Positions 20,901 to 29,350 of a DNA stretch of 64,000 bases are shown in pieces. Each line of letters opens with the position of its first letter. Within the stretch, counting starts at the first letter, position 1. Source of the DNA: Pycnococcus provasolii (lineage: Eukaryota > Chlorophyta > Pseudoscourfieldiophyceae > Pseudoscourfieldiales); the NCBI GenBank assembly GCA_049487715.1, contig CP150588.1, positions 186,001 to 250,000 on the forward strand. Direction: 5' to 3'. A program made the translations under genes and the position numbers. A model generated the notes under the pieces. The model did no database searches, had not been told where the DNA came from, and saw only the letters and a list, made by a program, of their open reading frames with translations.

Positions 20901-23108
20901 GGGCTCGGTGCGATTGGTCTGGAGGTTGTCCAGCTGCTGATCGAAGATATGGCGGGGATTCGCGTGCTCGTGCTCGGTCGTCGTCCGACAAGCGCTGTAT
21001 CAGCATTGCTCGCGAAGCGTGGTTGGGATGGACCGTCTGCCCGCGTCACGTATGCCCAGGTCGACCTGGGTGGCGGCGACGCGGCGTACGCCTCGCTGCT
21101 GGAACTTCTGCGCAGCGCGACGCGCGAAAGCTCGATCGTCGGTGTGCTGCACCTCGCTGGCACCTACGCGCGTGCGCCGCTACACAGTCTCGCCGGAGAT
21201 GCATTGAGCCAAGAAACGGCGGCAAAGGTTCGCGGCGCAGTGCATCTGCATCGCGCATGCGCCTCCCTGGGTGCGAGGTCAATGCCCGTGTTCGTACACT
21301 TTGGCTCGACCGCTACCGTATTTGGCGGTGCAGGTCTCGGAGCGTATTCGGGTTCCAACGCCTTTCTCGAGTGGTTTGCTGCGTGGCAGCGCGCCGCGGG
21401 CGTGCGTGCGCGTACACTCGTTTGGACCGCCTGGGGAACGGGAATCTCGAGCCGCGACAAGTCGCTCGGCTTCGCACGGTGGGTTTCATCTATGCCCGCG
21501 CGCGTCGGTATTGGCATCCTGCGGTCACTGCTTTCTCGCTCGCTCGGGGAGACGTCGGCATACCCGGACATTATCATCGGCGTGAACGAACGTGAGGAGT
21601 CGCTCGGAGCGCTCTTCGCAAACGGTCCAGTGAGCGCGCTCATGCCTTGCCTCTTCCACGCGCCAGATGAGGTACCTACCGCGGCACAGTGCGCGGAGGC
21701 GCTTCCATTGTGCGTGCCAGAGTGGCCTTTGCTGGTGGATGGCACGATCGACGTCGAGGCTCTCGTGACGCGCCCAATATCGCAGTTGCTCGGCGCGGCG
21801 GAGGTTGCCGCTCCGCAGGGGGGCACAGAAACGGCGATTGCAGCAATTTATGCGGACGCTCTCGGTCAGTCTGTGGAGACGATTGGGCGGAACGCCAACT
21901 TTTTCGACGCGGGGGGCACATCGATGGTATGGATGCGCGCGGTATCGATGGTCAACGAGAAGTTCAGTCTAAAGCTCGCGGCGATGGAGATCTTCGAGTT
22001 CGCCATGTTGAGCGACCTCGCGGCGCACATCGACCACCTCAAGGCTAGTGGTGGTGGGGTGGGGTGGCAGCCTTCAGCATGCTTGGAAGATTATAGCAGC
22101 GTCGATGGCCCTGCGGAACGCTTCGTGTTCCTGCTTCCATGCGACACTGGCACTCCGCTGTGCTTCCGCGCGATGCTTGCGCGGCGTCTCCCGCCGGCTG
22201 GAACGGTTGTGGTTGGCGCGCGCGACCCGGCTCTCGCTGGCAATGCTGAGGCACGCATGTTTCCATTCGTATCTTGGGCAGACGTGCTTGCGGACGCCAT
22301 CTCATCTCGGCTTCCCGACGATGGCACCACTGTTCCTTGTACTCTCGCGGCGGTGGGTGGCGCTGGCGTTGCTCATTGCTGGGCGGTGGCTGACGCGCTC
22401 GCACGCAAGGGGAGGAAAATATCCCGCGTCGTCCTCGTTGATGGAGCGCGGCCGCTGTGGCGCCTTCGTCGGGACTCGGACGCGTACGACCTCGCCGTTC
22501 GCGAGCAATCGTGTGGCCGCCTCGGCTGGTGGTCGCGCGTCCGTTTGCACGTGTTTGCACGTCCGTCGTCCGCGGCGGAGCTCCCAATGCCGCCAGCGAA
22601 GCTGGCACGCATGCTGAACAGCACGTCGGTTTCGGACCGCCGCTCAGCAATTTCGCTCGCGTTTCAAACCTTCTGCGGTCGCCTCGACGCGGTGGCGACG
22701 TTCGCAGCGGACTTTGCACGCGAGCGTGAGCTTGACGTGCTAGTACCTACCGACAAGGCGCTCGCCACGCATGCCGGCGCGGAAGACGCGCTCGACTTCG
22801 TTTGCAAGAGCTACGCAACGGACGGCGTGGAGGTGAAGGATGTGCGAGCTGCGGCACGCAGCTACTCCGACGCTCAAGTTCGTGCGGTGGCGTACGACCC
22901 GCCGAAGCTCGACGCTGAAGTCGTTCTCGTGACGGTGGAGAGATCGCCTGGCTGGCCACGTCTTGCGGACGGCTGTTATCGCGGTTTGAGCCGTGAGGTT
23001 CGCGAAACTTTCGTCGGCGGCAACGTCGCCGGCGCGGCATCGTCGTTGTCGCGTGTGTACGATGACGACGCGTTGATGGAGGCAATGCACGACGCGCTAT
23101 TTGCCTGA
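17988..23108 (+). CDS. NRPS/PKS-like synthetase: adenylation-KR-carrier-thioesterase
   Basis: A single-exon 1706-residue megasynthetase. Residues about 110-690 form an acyl/amino-acid adenylation domain (YQLTSGSTGTPKV about 284-296; WLDSGDVGF; LTGRAKEIL). About 965-1180 is an SDR ketoreductase with VVVSGGLGAIG and the catalytic pattern STATVF..AYSGSNAF. About 1280-1350 is a carrier protein, FFDAGGTSM, with the phosphopantetheine Ser at 1312. About 1370-1706 is thioesterase-like, but the elbow reads AVGGAGVAHC, with Ala1459 where Ser is needed. There is no ketosynthase, acyltransferase or condensation domain. It therefore should load one acid, reduce a keto group and hand it on. The A-KR-T order recalls enzymes that activate 2-keto acids and reduce them to 2-hydroxy acids. 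Substrate unknown. Confidence 0.9.
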   Translation: MASSHHKNSHCYRRIPLTSEGFVDASALASVLVSSDDLTSPSSVVTPPPSSASASASASFQGPVQVSRPLSDTPHRFLRLAAEKFGSAAQGGTIANEAVADANGTSTSSHCAGPPLEVPPSSEPPKEMCGALIRAAKQSKEANVTFVANGEVVATESYADLLRQATALGTAILTNLQIKRGDAVALQISDARTHLRAFWACALRGVAPVTVAVPNQYTSENATVLKLISAVRLLSVKHVLVSAGAVSKLQALLPAGVQAHDVSALTQQDAGNADALVAPDPDDVLFYQLTSGSTGTPKVIPERHAAVVSHIRHSAQHCGYTSSDVTLNWLPFDHVVPMLTFHLADVYLNRSGVQLPTADVVADPLRWPETMERFHVTHSWAPNFGFKLVVAAARATGQARLPYDLSRVVRLMNAGEQVTAEACSDFSDVCGIAPSVMQPAFGMAECCTCMTYNNAFDATRSTIRVIKSSLSSPVLSIDEANDGGLEVSNFVSLGDVSPGVEIRICAPNGDVLNERQVGRFQIRGPCVMRGYFNNASANEECMLEDGWLDSGDVGFVHRGELVLTGRAKEILILRGANYYAYEVEDVAASAGYSTPARVAATSIRDEHEGTEQLLVFFVPASSLGEASTALLHEQGVLLAPLRDAVAAIRAQISASLGLSARYAIPVREEQFLATTSGKIQRTAFQKEFLKGTYAKAALSLDLALGTSASVTPDFFAAASWVRKQISPELTSDQLNSTSLWVAPAELHGDLRRALDGKRVVLVEDANNEEAARSFREDAVTVVVHMLMIYREGGEVEARKAGGAAASLCELSRALTSAGSSIAENHTKVICVQATPKEADMDARLAFAESGGAIAPGLCKALAAEQASVASVSLVSVPFGCTAGQLVAVALAEAAGGDPLDADVAYVESGAGTPMVLTDTPPDAPAALFRVVKRFVGIGDSLQEEADAEESSASAPPLLGDPASGGVVVVSGGLGAIGLEVVQLLIEDMAGIRVLVLGRRPTSAVSALLAKRGWDGPSARVTYAQVDLGGGDAAYASLLELLRSATRESSIVGVLHLAGTYARAPLHSLAGDALSQETAAKVRGAVHLHRACASLGARSMPVFVHFGSTATVFGGAGLGAYSGSNAFLEWFAAWQRAAGVRARTLVWTAWGTGISSRDKSLGFARWVSSMPARVGIGILRSLLSRSLGETSAYPDIIIGVNEREESLGALFANGPVSALMPCLFHAPDEVPTAAQCAEALPLCVPEWPLLVDGTIDVEALVTRPISQLLGAAEVAAPQGGTETAIAAIYADALGQSVETIGRNANFFDAGGTSMVWMRAVSMVNEKFSLKLAAMEIFEFAMLSDLAAHIDHLKASGGGVGWQPSACLEDYSSVDGPAERFVFLLPCDTGTPLCFRAMLARRLPPAGTVVVGARDPALAGNAEARMFPFVSWADVLADAISSRLPDDGTTVPCTLAAVGGAGVAHCWAVADALARKGRKISRVVLVDGARPLWRLRRDSDAYDLAVREQSCGRLGWWSRVRLHVFARPSSAAELPMPPAKLARMLNSTSVSDRRSAISLAFQTFCGRLDAVATFAADFARERELDVLVPTDKALATHAGAEDALDFVCKSYATDGVEVKDVRAAARSYSDAQVRAVAYDPPKLDAEVVLVTVERSPGWPRLADGCYRGLSREVRETFVGGNVAGAASSLSRVYDDDALMEAMHDALFA

Positions 23109-23119
23109 ACATTTAGTAA

Positions 23120-23720
23120 TCATGTTGCTACAACAACCATACACCTACCGTGTAACATACAGGAAGTAGTATTGAAAAAAATGCCGGAGTAGTTTGGGTG
23201 AAAGTTCTTTTGCCATAATTCCAATTCTTTGGGTGTTTGCACCTTCGAACAGCTTTCCAAGGAGATGGACTTGGTCCCGATCTCGGCCTCGAGTACTGCA
23301 TCCAACGCGTAAGCACAAAAAGTCCCACTGAAACGAGTTGAATACCCCTTGAGTGAGGCAGCTAATGATATGTCTGTTCGGATCACATCTAGTCTTGTTG
23401 AAGTTCTGCTTGATCTCTTCGACCCGCGTGCGGATGCACGCGGGGACGTCTGTAATCGCAATCTGATCAAAAAGCGCCCTCGCAATGTTTGGCCATGTCA
23501 AGTTCGCTCCAGTTGCCATGAGGTCGTCACACCGGACTGAGAAGTTCTTCTAAGGGCTTGGTCCAGGTAGGGGTTCTTCGTAAGGTCAACTTCCACGCAA
23601 ATGCGGTAGATGATTGACTTCTCGTGCACGAAGCGCGCCACCGCCTTCGTGCGCACGCCCTCGGTCCGGTACCGTCGTCTTCTCGAGTCCGAAGTTCCGG
23701 TCTCCTCCAACACTAGAGAA
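23120..23720 (-). pseudogene. Unrecognised coding-like region broken by two frame changes
   Basis: Three protein-like pieces lie in order on the minus strand. One (about 23700-23540) contains FVHEKSIIYRICVEVDL. The next (about 23530-23346, in another frame) contains WPNIARALFDQIAI and RTRVEEIKQNFNKTRC. The last (about 23345-23150, back in the first frame) contains FCAYALDAVLEAEIG and QTPKELELWQKNF. Changing frame near 23540 and near 23346 would join them. No family is recognised. It may be a decayed gene, a gene with sequence errors, or one with small introns. Confidence 0.4.
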
Positions 23721-23986
23721 CTATTATTAACTGTAAGGTTAGATGACGGTGGGCCTTGCCCCTGGAGCCTGAGTTCTCCGCGACATGTCAACCTAATAAA
23801 TAATACATAGACGAAATAGGCCGGACGGAGCGGGAATTCCCAAGAGACCAAGTTGTTGAGGAGAGCCTGGTCTGTTTTTCCAATGCTACGACGGATCCCC
23901 GAAGAAAGGTGAGAAAGGTGGGGGCCTTTTTCCGCCTCACTCTTTTTACTCTGTGTGTGTGTGTGTGTCGGCGGCAAAGCTCCGTC

Positions 23987-24994
23987 ATGGCGCAGCAGCC
24001 GTCCAGTGCTCTCGGCAGTGGCAGCGCCGTCGGTGGCCTGGAAGGTGTTGTCGCGGCGGTGGAGCTTGGAGGTACGTCGATCGAGTGTATTGTCGTACCA
24101 TCTGCCCGCCCCTCCCTGTCATCCTCAGTGGCGCGCCACTCCGTCCCGTCGTCTTCCCCCGCCGATGCGCTGGCGTCCGTCGTGGCATTCCTCGAGCCGT
24201 TCGCCGCCTCCAAGACGCTCACAGCGCTTGGCATTGCGACGTTTGGACCGTACGACTTCACGCGAAACTGCATACACGAGTCTTCGCCGAAACCTGCGTG
24301 GAGATCAGTCAACGTTCTCGAGGCGCTCTCGGGGATTGCAGGACACACTTACGACGTCGTCATTGATACCGACGTGAACGCGCCAGCTGTCGCGGAGTAC
24401 GAGATTCTCAAACGGACGAACGCGCAAGCTTCATCGTGCGTGTACATCACGTGTGGCACCGGTGTGGGTGTTGGACTTGTCGTCAACGGGCAAGCTGTGC
24501 GTGGACTCATGCACCCGGAAGGCGGCAAGATTCCGTGCGCGCTCGCTGGCGCCTTCAAGAACGTTCCCACGCCACCTCTGCTTGTGGAAGCCATGCAAGA
24601 CATGAATTTCACGGGTGTTGACGAGAAGCACGGCATGAGCATTGAAGGCGTCGCTGGTTCGCACGCGCTTGCCGAGTTGGCGAACGTGAAGCCGAGTGAT
24701 TTGCCCACCTTGGACGACAGCCACCCCGTGTGGGAGTGCGCCGCGCACGCGCTCGCGAGCTGCTGCGCCACGCTCACGCTCATGGTGTCTCCCGAGCGCA
24801 TCGTGATCGGTGGCGGCATACTGCGTCGTCGGTGTTTGTACGTTATGATTCGCGACAAGGTTCACGCGATGCTGGACGGGTACGTGTACCCGTTGTCGGA
24901 TCGCGCGAAGTTGGACACTTACATCGTCGCATCTGAGCAGGGCGACGACGCCGGCCTTCACGGCGCGCTAAGCCTAGCGCTGAGAACGCAGTGA
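23987..24994 (+). CDS. ROK-family fructokinase
   Basis: A 335-residue sugar kinase of the ROK family, fructokinase branch, converting fructose to fructose-6-phosphate (EC 2.7.1.4) with ATP. The phosphate-1 motif VAAVELGGTSIECIVV lies near residue 21. The phosphate-2/glycine motif CGTGVGVGLVVNGQAV is followed by the substrate segment LMHPEGGKIPC, typical of the HPE-G fructokinase type. The adenosine part SPERIVIGGGILRR is near the end. The Cys cluster that binds zinc in many ROK proteins is missing, as in some fructokinases. ATG 23987 follows a (GT)n tract at 23951-23968; the upstream in-frame GTG is not credible. ROK fructokinases are mainly bacterial, so old transfer is possible. Confidence 0.85.
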   Translation: MAQQPSSALGSGSAVGGLEGVVAAVELGGTSIECIVVPSARPSLSSSVARHSVPSSSPADALASVVAFLEPFAASKTLTALGIATFGPYDFTRNCIHESSPKPAWRSVNVLEALSGIAGHTYDVVIDTDVNAPAVAEYEILKRTNAQASSCVYITCGTGVGVGLVVNGQAVRGLMHPEGGKIPCALAGAFKNVPTPPLLVEAMQDMNFTGVDEKHGMSIEGVAGSHALAELANVKPSDLPTLDDSHPVWECAAHALASCCATLTLMVSPERIVIGGGILRRRCLYVMIRDKVHAMLDGYVYPLSDRAKLDTYIVASEQGDDAGLHGALSLALRTQ

Positions 24995-25335
24995 GCTCAT
25001 TCAGTTATTCATGAAGTGTACTTTACTCTTTTTAGTGGTTGTCCGTTCACTGTCACCATTCCATGTCACCATTCAGCCAATGGTGCCATTCATTCCATCA
25101 CAAGCAGCATCCGTCGCAAATGAATTTTCTCCCCTTGCCTAAACCCCCAAACCTAAACTAAGGTTTCCCTCGGGACCCACCTGAATTCGGGAGGGACCCC
25201 TTTTGTGTTGTGTTTTGGTTGTAATTGCCAAAGCGAGAATTGCCGTCTACATATTCATTCTCCGAATCGGTGAAGGCTCCGGCGTGTGCGACGCGTGTCT
25301 CCTCTCACTCACTCCGATCATTTCCATCAATCAAG
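24995..25335. other. Intergenic between fructokinase and RRM gene
   Basis: About 340 bp with no gene; a degenerate telomere-like CCTAAACCCCCAAACCTAAA occurs near 25138. The RRM gene's ATG is at 25336; the frame is open back to 25225 but without an ATG. Confidence 0.4.
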
Positions 25336-26382
25336 ATGTCAACGCGTTTGCTGGTCTCAAATATTCCTCACATGGTCTCGGAAGAGGAATTCAGAAGGCT
25401 GTTCAGTCAACTCGAAGGATGTCTCGACTGTAGACTCACGCACTATGCGGATTCCCAGGGATCGGGCGGATCTTCAGGGATTGTGGACTTCGCGTCGTAC
25501 GAACTTGCATCTATGGCGTTATCCATGTACAACGCATGGAACGGATGGGGATCGCCAGGTCTGAATATCGCCATCATGCCCGCGTCGGAGGGACTAGCCC
25601 TAGGAGGACCGGCGGATCCGAGGAAACGACCACGAACAGACACAGGGCCGGACGCGCCGTACGGAAGTGGTGCAGGATATGGACTGTCAGCCGCAGCACC
25701 GCCGAGTGGAGGAGGAGGCGGATACGGGCTTTCCGCAGCTGGGGGCGGCGCAGCAGGGGGAGGAGGAGGAGGAGGAGGAGGAGGAGGAGGGTACGGGTTG
25801 AGCGCGCCGCCACCCGCAGACCCGAGAGCAGGTGGTGCCCCATACGACGGATACGACGGCCCGCCGCCGACGCACTACGGAGGAGGGCCACCGCCGCCGT
25901 ACGGAGGAGGCGAACACCACGCGCACGGACCGCCGCCGCCGCATATGCACGGAGGACCGCCGCCGGGAAATCACCCGCACGGCCACCCAGGACCGCCGCC
26001 GCCGCACAACATGCCGCCGCTGCCGCCCGACGCATCGCCGACGCTGTTCGTCGACGGTCTGCCGCCCGACTGCTCTCTGCGTGAGACGAGACACATCTTC
26101 CGGCCGTTCGCGGGCTTTCAGGGCGTTCGCGTGGTTGTCAAAGACAGCAAGATCATTCAGAACGACACCGTCACGCTTACATTCATTGAGTTTGCAAATC
26201 CAATGACGGCATTCCACTGCCTGCTCACACTTCAGGGCTACCCTGTCGACACGGACCAACCAGATCGGTACAACTTGAAACTTTCGTTCGCTAAGGAGAC
26301 GCGCGATGCGAGGCGCGGTGGAAGGGTCGACGAGACGGGACGTGGACGAAGCCATGGTGGCTCGAGAGGACGTGGTCGGTGA
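25336..26382 (+). CDS. RNA-binding protein with two RRMs and RGG tail
   Basis: A 348-residue protein. RRM1 spans about 3-80 (RLLVSNIPHMVSEEEFRRLF ... GIVDFAS). A linker of about 150 residues is extremely rich in Gly, Pro, His and Tyr, including (G)n runs and PPPPHMHGG. RRM2 spans about 236-325 (TLFVDGLPPDCSLRETRHIF). The tail ends GRGRSHGGSRGRGR, an RGG/RG region. This layout resembles RBPMS/Scw1-like and plant RRM proteins that bind mRNA; the low-complexity linker suggests recruitment into granules (inference). Confidence 0.85.
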   Translation: MSTRLLVSNIPHMVSEEEFRRLFSQLEGCLDCRLTHYADSQGSGGSSGIVDFASYELASMALSMYNAWNGWGSPGLNIAIMPASEGLALGGPADPRKRPRTDTGPDAPYGSGAGYGLSAAAPPSGGGGGYGLSAAGGGAAGGGGGGGGGGGGYGLSAPPPADPRAGGAPYDGYDGPPPTHYGGGPPPPYGGGEHHAHGPPPPHMHGGPPPGNHPHGHPGPPPPHNMPPLPPDASPTLFVDGLPPDCSLRETRHIFRPFAGFQGVRVVVKDSKIIQNDTVTLTFIEFANPMTAFHCLLTLQGYPVDTDQPDRYNLKLSFAKETRDARRGGRVDETGRGRSHGGSRGRGR

Positions 26383-26476
26383 ATACAACCTTGTTTTTCG
26401 TTCGTGATGATAATTCTTGTTCTCTTTTATTGTGACAAATTTGATCAAAAGCGTGATTTCAACAATATACTTAGAA

Positions 26477-27631
26477 TCAGTGCGGCTTTCGCTTCAGGTA
26501 CTCTCTGTAGCAGTAGCCGAACACCTCGCTGTAAGCCTCCGCCACCTTCTCGATGGTCGTCACCGAGATGTTGCCCTGAAAGCTCGTGTACGAGTCGACG
26601 ATGCGATCGAGAATGTCGGGAAGCTCCTCCTTAACGTCGAAGCCAAGTCCTCCGTTCATGACGAGCTCGTCGTGCCCGCTGCCACGCTGGTACACGACGG
26701 GCAAGCCGCTCGCAAGCGCCTCCACGACGCTATTGCTGCACGGTTCGAGGCGGCTCGGCGTCAGGAAGATGTCGAACGACTCGCGCAGCTCGACGGCAAG
26801 CTCCTCGGACGTGACGGGTTTGCGCACGATGACATTCTTGAAGCGGCTTCCCATGCTCGGCCGGCCGTACAGCTCAAGCTTGTACTTGGTGAAGTCGAGG
26901 TTGCTGTCCAGCCACTGTAGCGTGTCGTACCCCTTGCGTTTTCCGTCGCTCCACGCGGACGTCACGACGCGCACGCGCGTGTCGCTACTGCTGCTGGACG
27001 ATGCCGCCATGTGCGGCGTGTCTTCCCAGTGCGTTCGCCCGTTGCTGTGAAAGATGGACGGATCGGCGGCGTTCGGTATGATGCGCACGGGCTCCACCGG
27101 CGTGTATCCAAGCATCTTGTTCATGTCCATGCTCCACTTGCTCTGGTACACGGTTGCGCACGCGAATTTCCTGTTGATGCGGTACACGTCGTCATCCTCC
27201 TTGGCGCGCCATGGTTTGCTTCCTTCGACGCGCGGATCGCGCTCGAAGCGTGCAGCGTAGTACGGCCCGTCAAGCCTGTGCACGAGCGGCGGTATGACTT
27301 TGAAGAGCTTGGAGGCGGATGATCCAAGCATTTCCGCGCGCAGTTTTTTGTCGAACGTGATTGCGTTTGCGAGGTAGACGACGTCCATGGTTGCTTTCGC
27401 GTTGGATCGTGGCGGGCTCAGGTTGTACGACTCCTTGGTGCTGGCGGGTGGTCGAAACGTGAAGTTGGCCGCCTCGAAGACGGCGATGTCGAGGTCCACG
27501 AGCTGTTGTCTGAGTGCGAGCAGGAACTGGTTTCCCCCTCCCCACGGCGGCGGTCGGAATTTGTGGAAGAATCCGACGGCGTACTTGGCGTGTCCGACGG
27601 GCTTGGTGACTGACGACTTGCTCGGTAACAA
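26477..27631 (-). CDS. Glycosyltransferase, GT4 family; 5' end unresolved
   Basis: 384 codons encode a GT-B glycosyltransferase of family 4: an N-terminal acceptor domain with PPPWGGGNQFLLALRQQL, HRLDGPYY, and a C-terminal nucleotide-sugar domain with the signature SRLEPCSNSVVEALASGLPV and the Glu pair typical of retaining GT4 enzymes. The open frame begins only with TTG, and in-frame TGA codons lie about 90 bases further up. A coding-like leader in another frame (27971 downwards) supplies a hydrophobic signal anchor (FFVLVFSSFLLSCFSVAYGY) and a poly-Ala run. A frame break in the GCA/GCG repeat near 27660-27690 or an unseen intron probably joins them, giving a Golgi type-II enzyme. The sugar transferred is unknown. 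Confidence 0.8.
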   Translation of the reverse strand: MLPSKSSVTKPVGHAKYAVGFFHKFRPPPWGGGNQFLLALRQQLVDLDIAVFEAANFTFRPPASTKESYNLSPPRSNAKATMDVVYLANAITFDKKLRAEMLGSSASKLFKVIPPLVHRLDGPYYAARFERDPRVEGSKPWRAKEDDDVYRINRKFACATVYQSKWSMDMNKMLGYTPVEPVRIIPNAADPSIFHSNGRTHWEDTPHMAASSSSSSDTRVRVVTSAWSDGKRKGYDTLQWLDSNLDFTKYKLELYGRPSMGSRFKNVIVRKPVTSEELAVELRESFDIFLTPSRLEPCSNSVVEALASGLPVVYQRGSGHDELVMNGGLGFDVKEELPDILDRIVDSYTSFQGNISVTTIEKVAEAYSEVFGYCYREYLKRKPH

Positions 27632-27689
27632 CGACCCGAGAAGAGCGAGCGTTGACCTTCTCTGCTGCCGCCGCCGCTGCTGCTGCTGC

Positions 27690-27971
27690 CGCTGCTGCCT
27701 GCTGTGTACTCTGCGCCGACCATCTCGTCATCATGGGAGCTCCAACGGATGGAACGACTTCTTTCAAGAGGCGTCTGAAGGAAGGTCTTAACCTTAAATG
27801 GACATGGTCTTGCATAGGGTAACCGTATGCAACACTAAAACATGAAAGCAAAAAAGACGAAAACACCAAGACAAAAAACAATTTAAGAAAGAAAAAAGAA
27901 TTCAGAGACTTCTTATTCTTATTGAATACTACTGTGTTGTTGTTGCCATGGCCATGGTAAGATAACGCCAT
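27690..27971 (-). other. Probable signal-anchor leader of the glycosyltransferase
   Basis: From ATG 27971 the frame encodes MALSYHGHGNNNTVV, then a 20-residue hydrophobic segment and an alanine run from a GCA/GCG repeat. It continues coding-like up to the repeat, after which the glycosyltransferase frame is the sensible one. It is listed separately because the junction cannot be fixed. Confidence 0.45.
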
Positions 27972-28043
27972 TATTGGATTGGGATTATCCCAATAATGAC
28001 CCGAGCTGATGAGTGCGATGCGATCGCCAAATGGCGAAAGCGG

Positions 28044-28089
28044 CCTAACCCTAACCCTAACCCTAACACCCTAACACCCTAACACCCTA
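28044..28089. repeat. Interstitial telomeric repeat (CCCTAA)n
   Basis: CCTAACCCTAACCCTAACCC followed by three CCCTAACA variants. Same orientation as the patch at 29193. Confidence 0.9.
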
Positions 28090-28231
28090 TCCCTCCTCCT
28101 CGGACACGAGTTTATGGCTCCTCCTGGGATTGGTACCCGAATAACTTACCTTGCATACCGGCCATCCGCAAAAACACTCCTGGCATCCGGCCTCGTGCGT
28201 GGTGGCGCCATCGCCTCCCTCCGAGTCATTG

Positions 28232-29076
28232 ATGTCTCTCGCGTACGATGCCCTGCGTGTCTTCGTCAACTACCAGCGTGAACGTAGATTACACAAGGTG
28301 CGGGAGCGGAAACAAGCCGCGCGAAAGGCAAATGGACTGCTCGCAGCAGGTGGTGGTGGCGTGTTCTATGGAGATTACTCGTTAGCGATACGGGTCGACG
28401 GCAGCATCGCGTGCTGGGGAGACAACAACTCAGGCCAAGCACCTCCCGACGGCGTTCCGGGAAACTTCGTCGCAATCGCTGCGGGTGGTGAGCACTCTTT
28501 GGCGCTACGAGCCGATGGCAGTATCGCGTGCTGGGGATACAACGAGAACGGCCAGGCACCTCCCGCCGGCGTTCCGGGAAACTTCGTCGCAATCGATGCG
28601 GGTGCAGCGCACTCTTTGGCACTACGAGTCGACGGCAGTATCGCGTGTTGGGGACTGAACGGCAACGGCCAAGCGCCTCCCGCTGGTGTTCCGGGAAACT
28701 TCGTCGCAATCGTTGCGGGTGACGTCCACTCTTTGGCGCTTCGGCGCGACGGCAGTGTCGCGTGCTGGGAGACAACGAGCACGGCCAGGCGCCTCCCGCT
28801 GGCATTCCGGGAAACTTCGTCGCAATCGATGCGGGTGGTGTTCACTCTTTGGCGCTACGAGTCGACGGCAGTATCGCGTGTTGGGGACTGAACGGCAACG
28901 GCCAAGCCCCTCCCGCTGGCGTTCCGGGCAACTTCGTCGCAATCGCTGCGGGTGATGCGCACTCTTTGGCGCTACGAGTCGACGGCACCATCGCGTGCTG
29001 GGGAGACAACGGCGACGGCCAAGCCCCTCCCGCAGGTGTCTCTGGTCCATTCAGGGTTACGCGTGCGGATTTGTAA
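28232..29076 (+). pseudogene. RCC1-repeat protein with a one-base frame break
   Basis: From ATG 28232 an N-terminal helix (YQRERRLHKVRERKQA) leads into six 39-residue RCC1/BNR-like blades, each GSIACWGDNNSGQAPPxGVP then GNFVAIxAGxxHSLALRxD. The repeats are nearly identical at DNA level (117 bp). In the fourth blade CTGGGAGACAAC (GGG at 28767-28769) replaces the CTGGGGAGACAAC of the other copies. Restoring one G carries the frame on to TAA at 29074-29076. It is therefore either a very young pseudogene or an assembly error in a G run. RCC1-type propellers bind proteins or act as GEFs; the role here is unknown. It is bracketed by telomeric repeats on both sides. Confidence 0.75.
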
Positions 29077-29192
29077 AACGGATTTTTGTTGACTCAACTT
29101 GTAACACTTGTACTCTTCTGAATGGAATGCATAGAATGTATTATTCATAAAGAAGAAGAAGAAGGAGAAGAAGAAAGAGGAGGAGGAGCCCA

Positions 29193-29238
29193 TACCCTAA
29201 CCCAGTAACCCTAACCCTAACCCTAACCCTAACACCCT
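29193..29238. repeat. Interstitial telomeric repeat (CCCTAA)n
   Basis: ACCCTAACCCAGTAACCCTA then further CCCTAA units and a CCCTAACA variant, between the RCC1 gene and the EF-hand gene. Confidence 0.9.
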
Positions 29239-29350
29239 CTCCCCCTAGATTCTCCTCAGCCCTTCTCCTCCCTCCTCATTGCCAACGCCCATTTCTGCAA
29301 AAACGCACAACACGAAATCACGAAAACGCCATAGGTTCTTCTAGGATAGT

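Noticed and set aside
28044-29238. Chromosome end
   Set aside because: Telomeric repeats here are short and flanked by genes on both sides.
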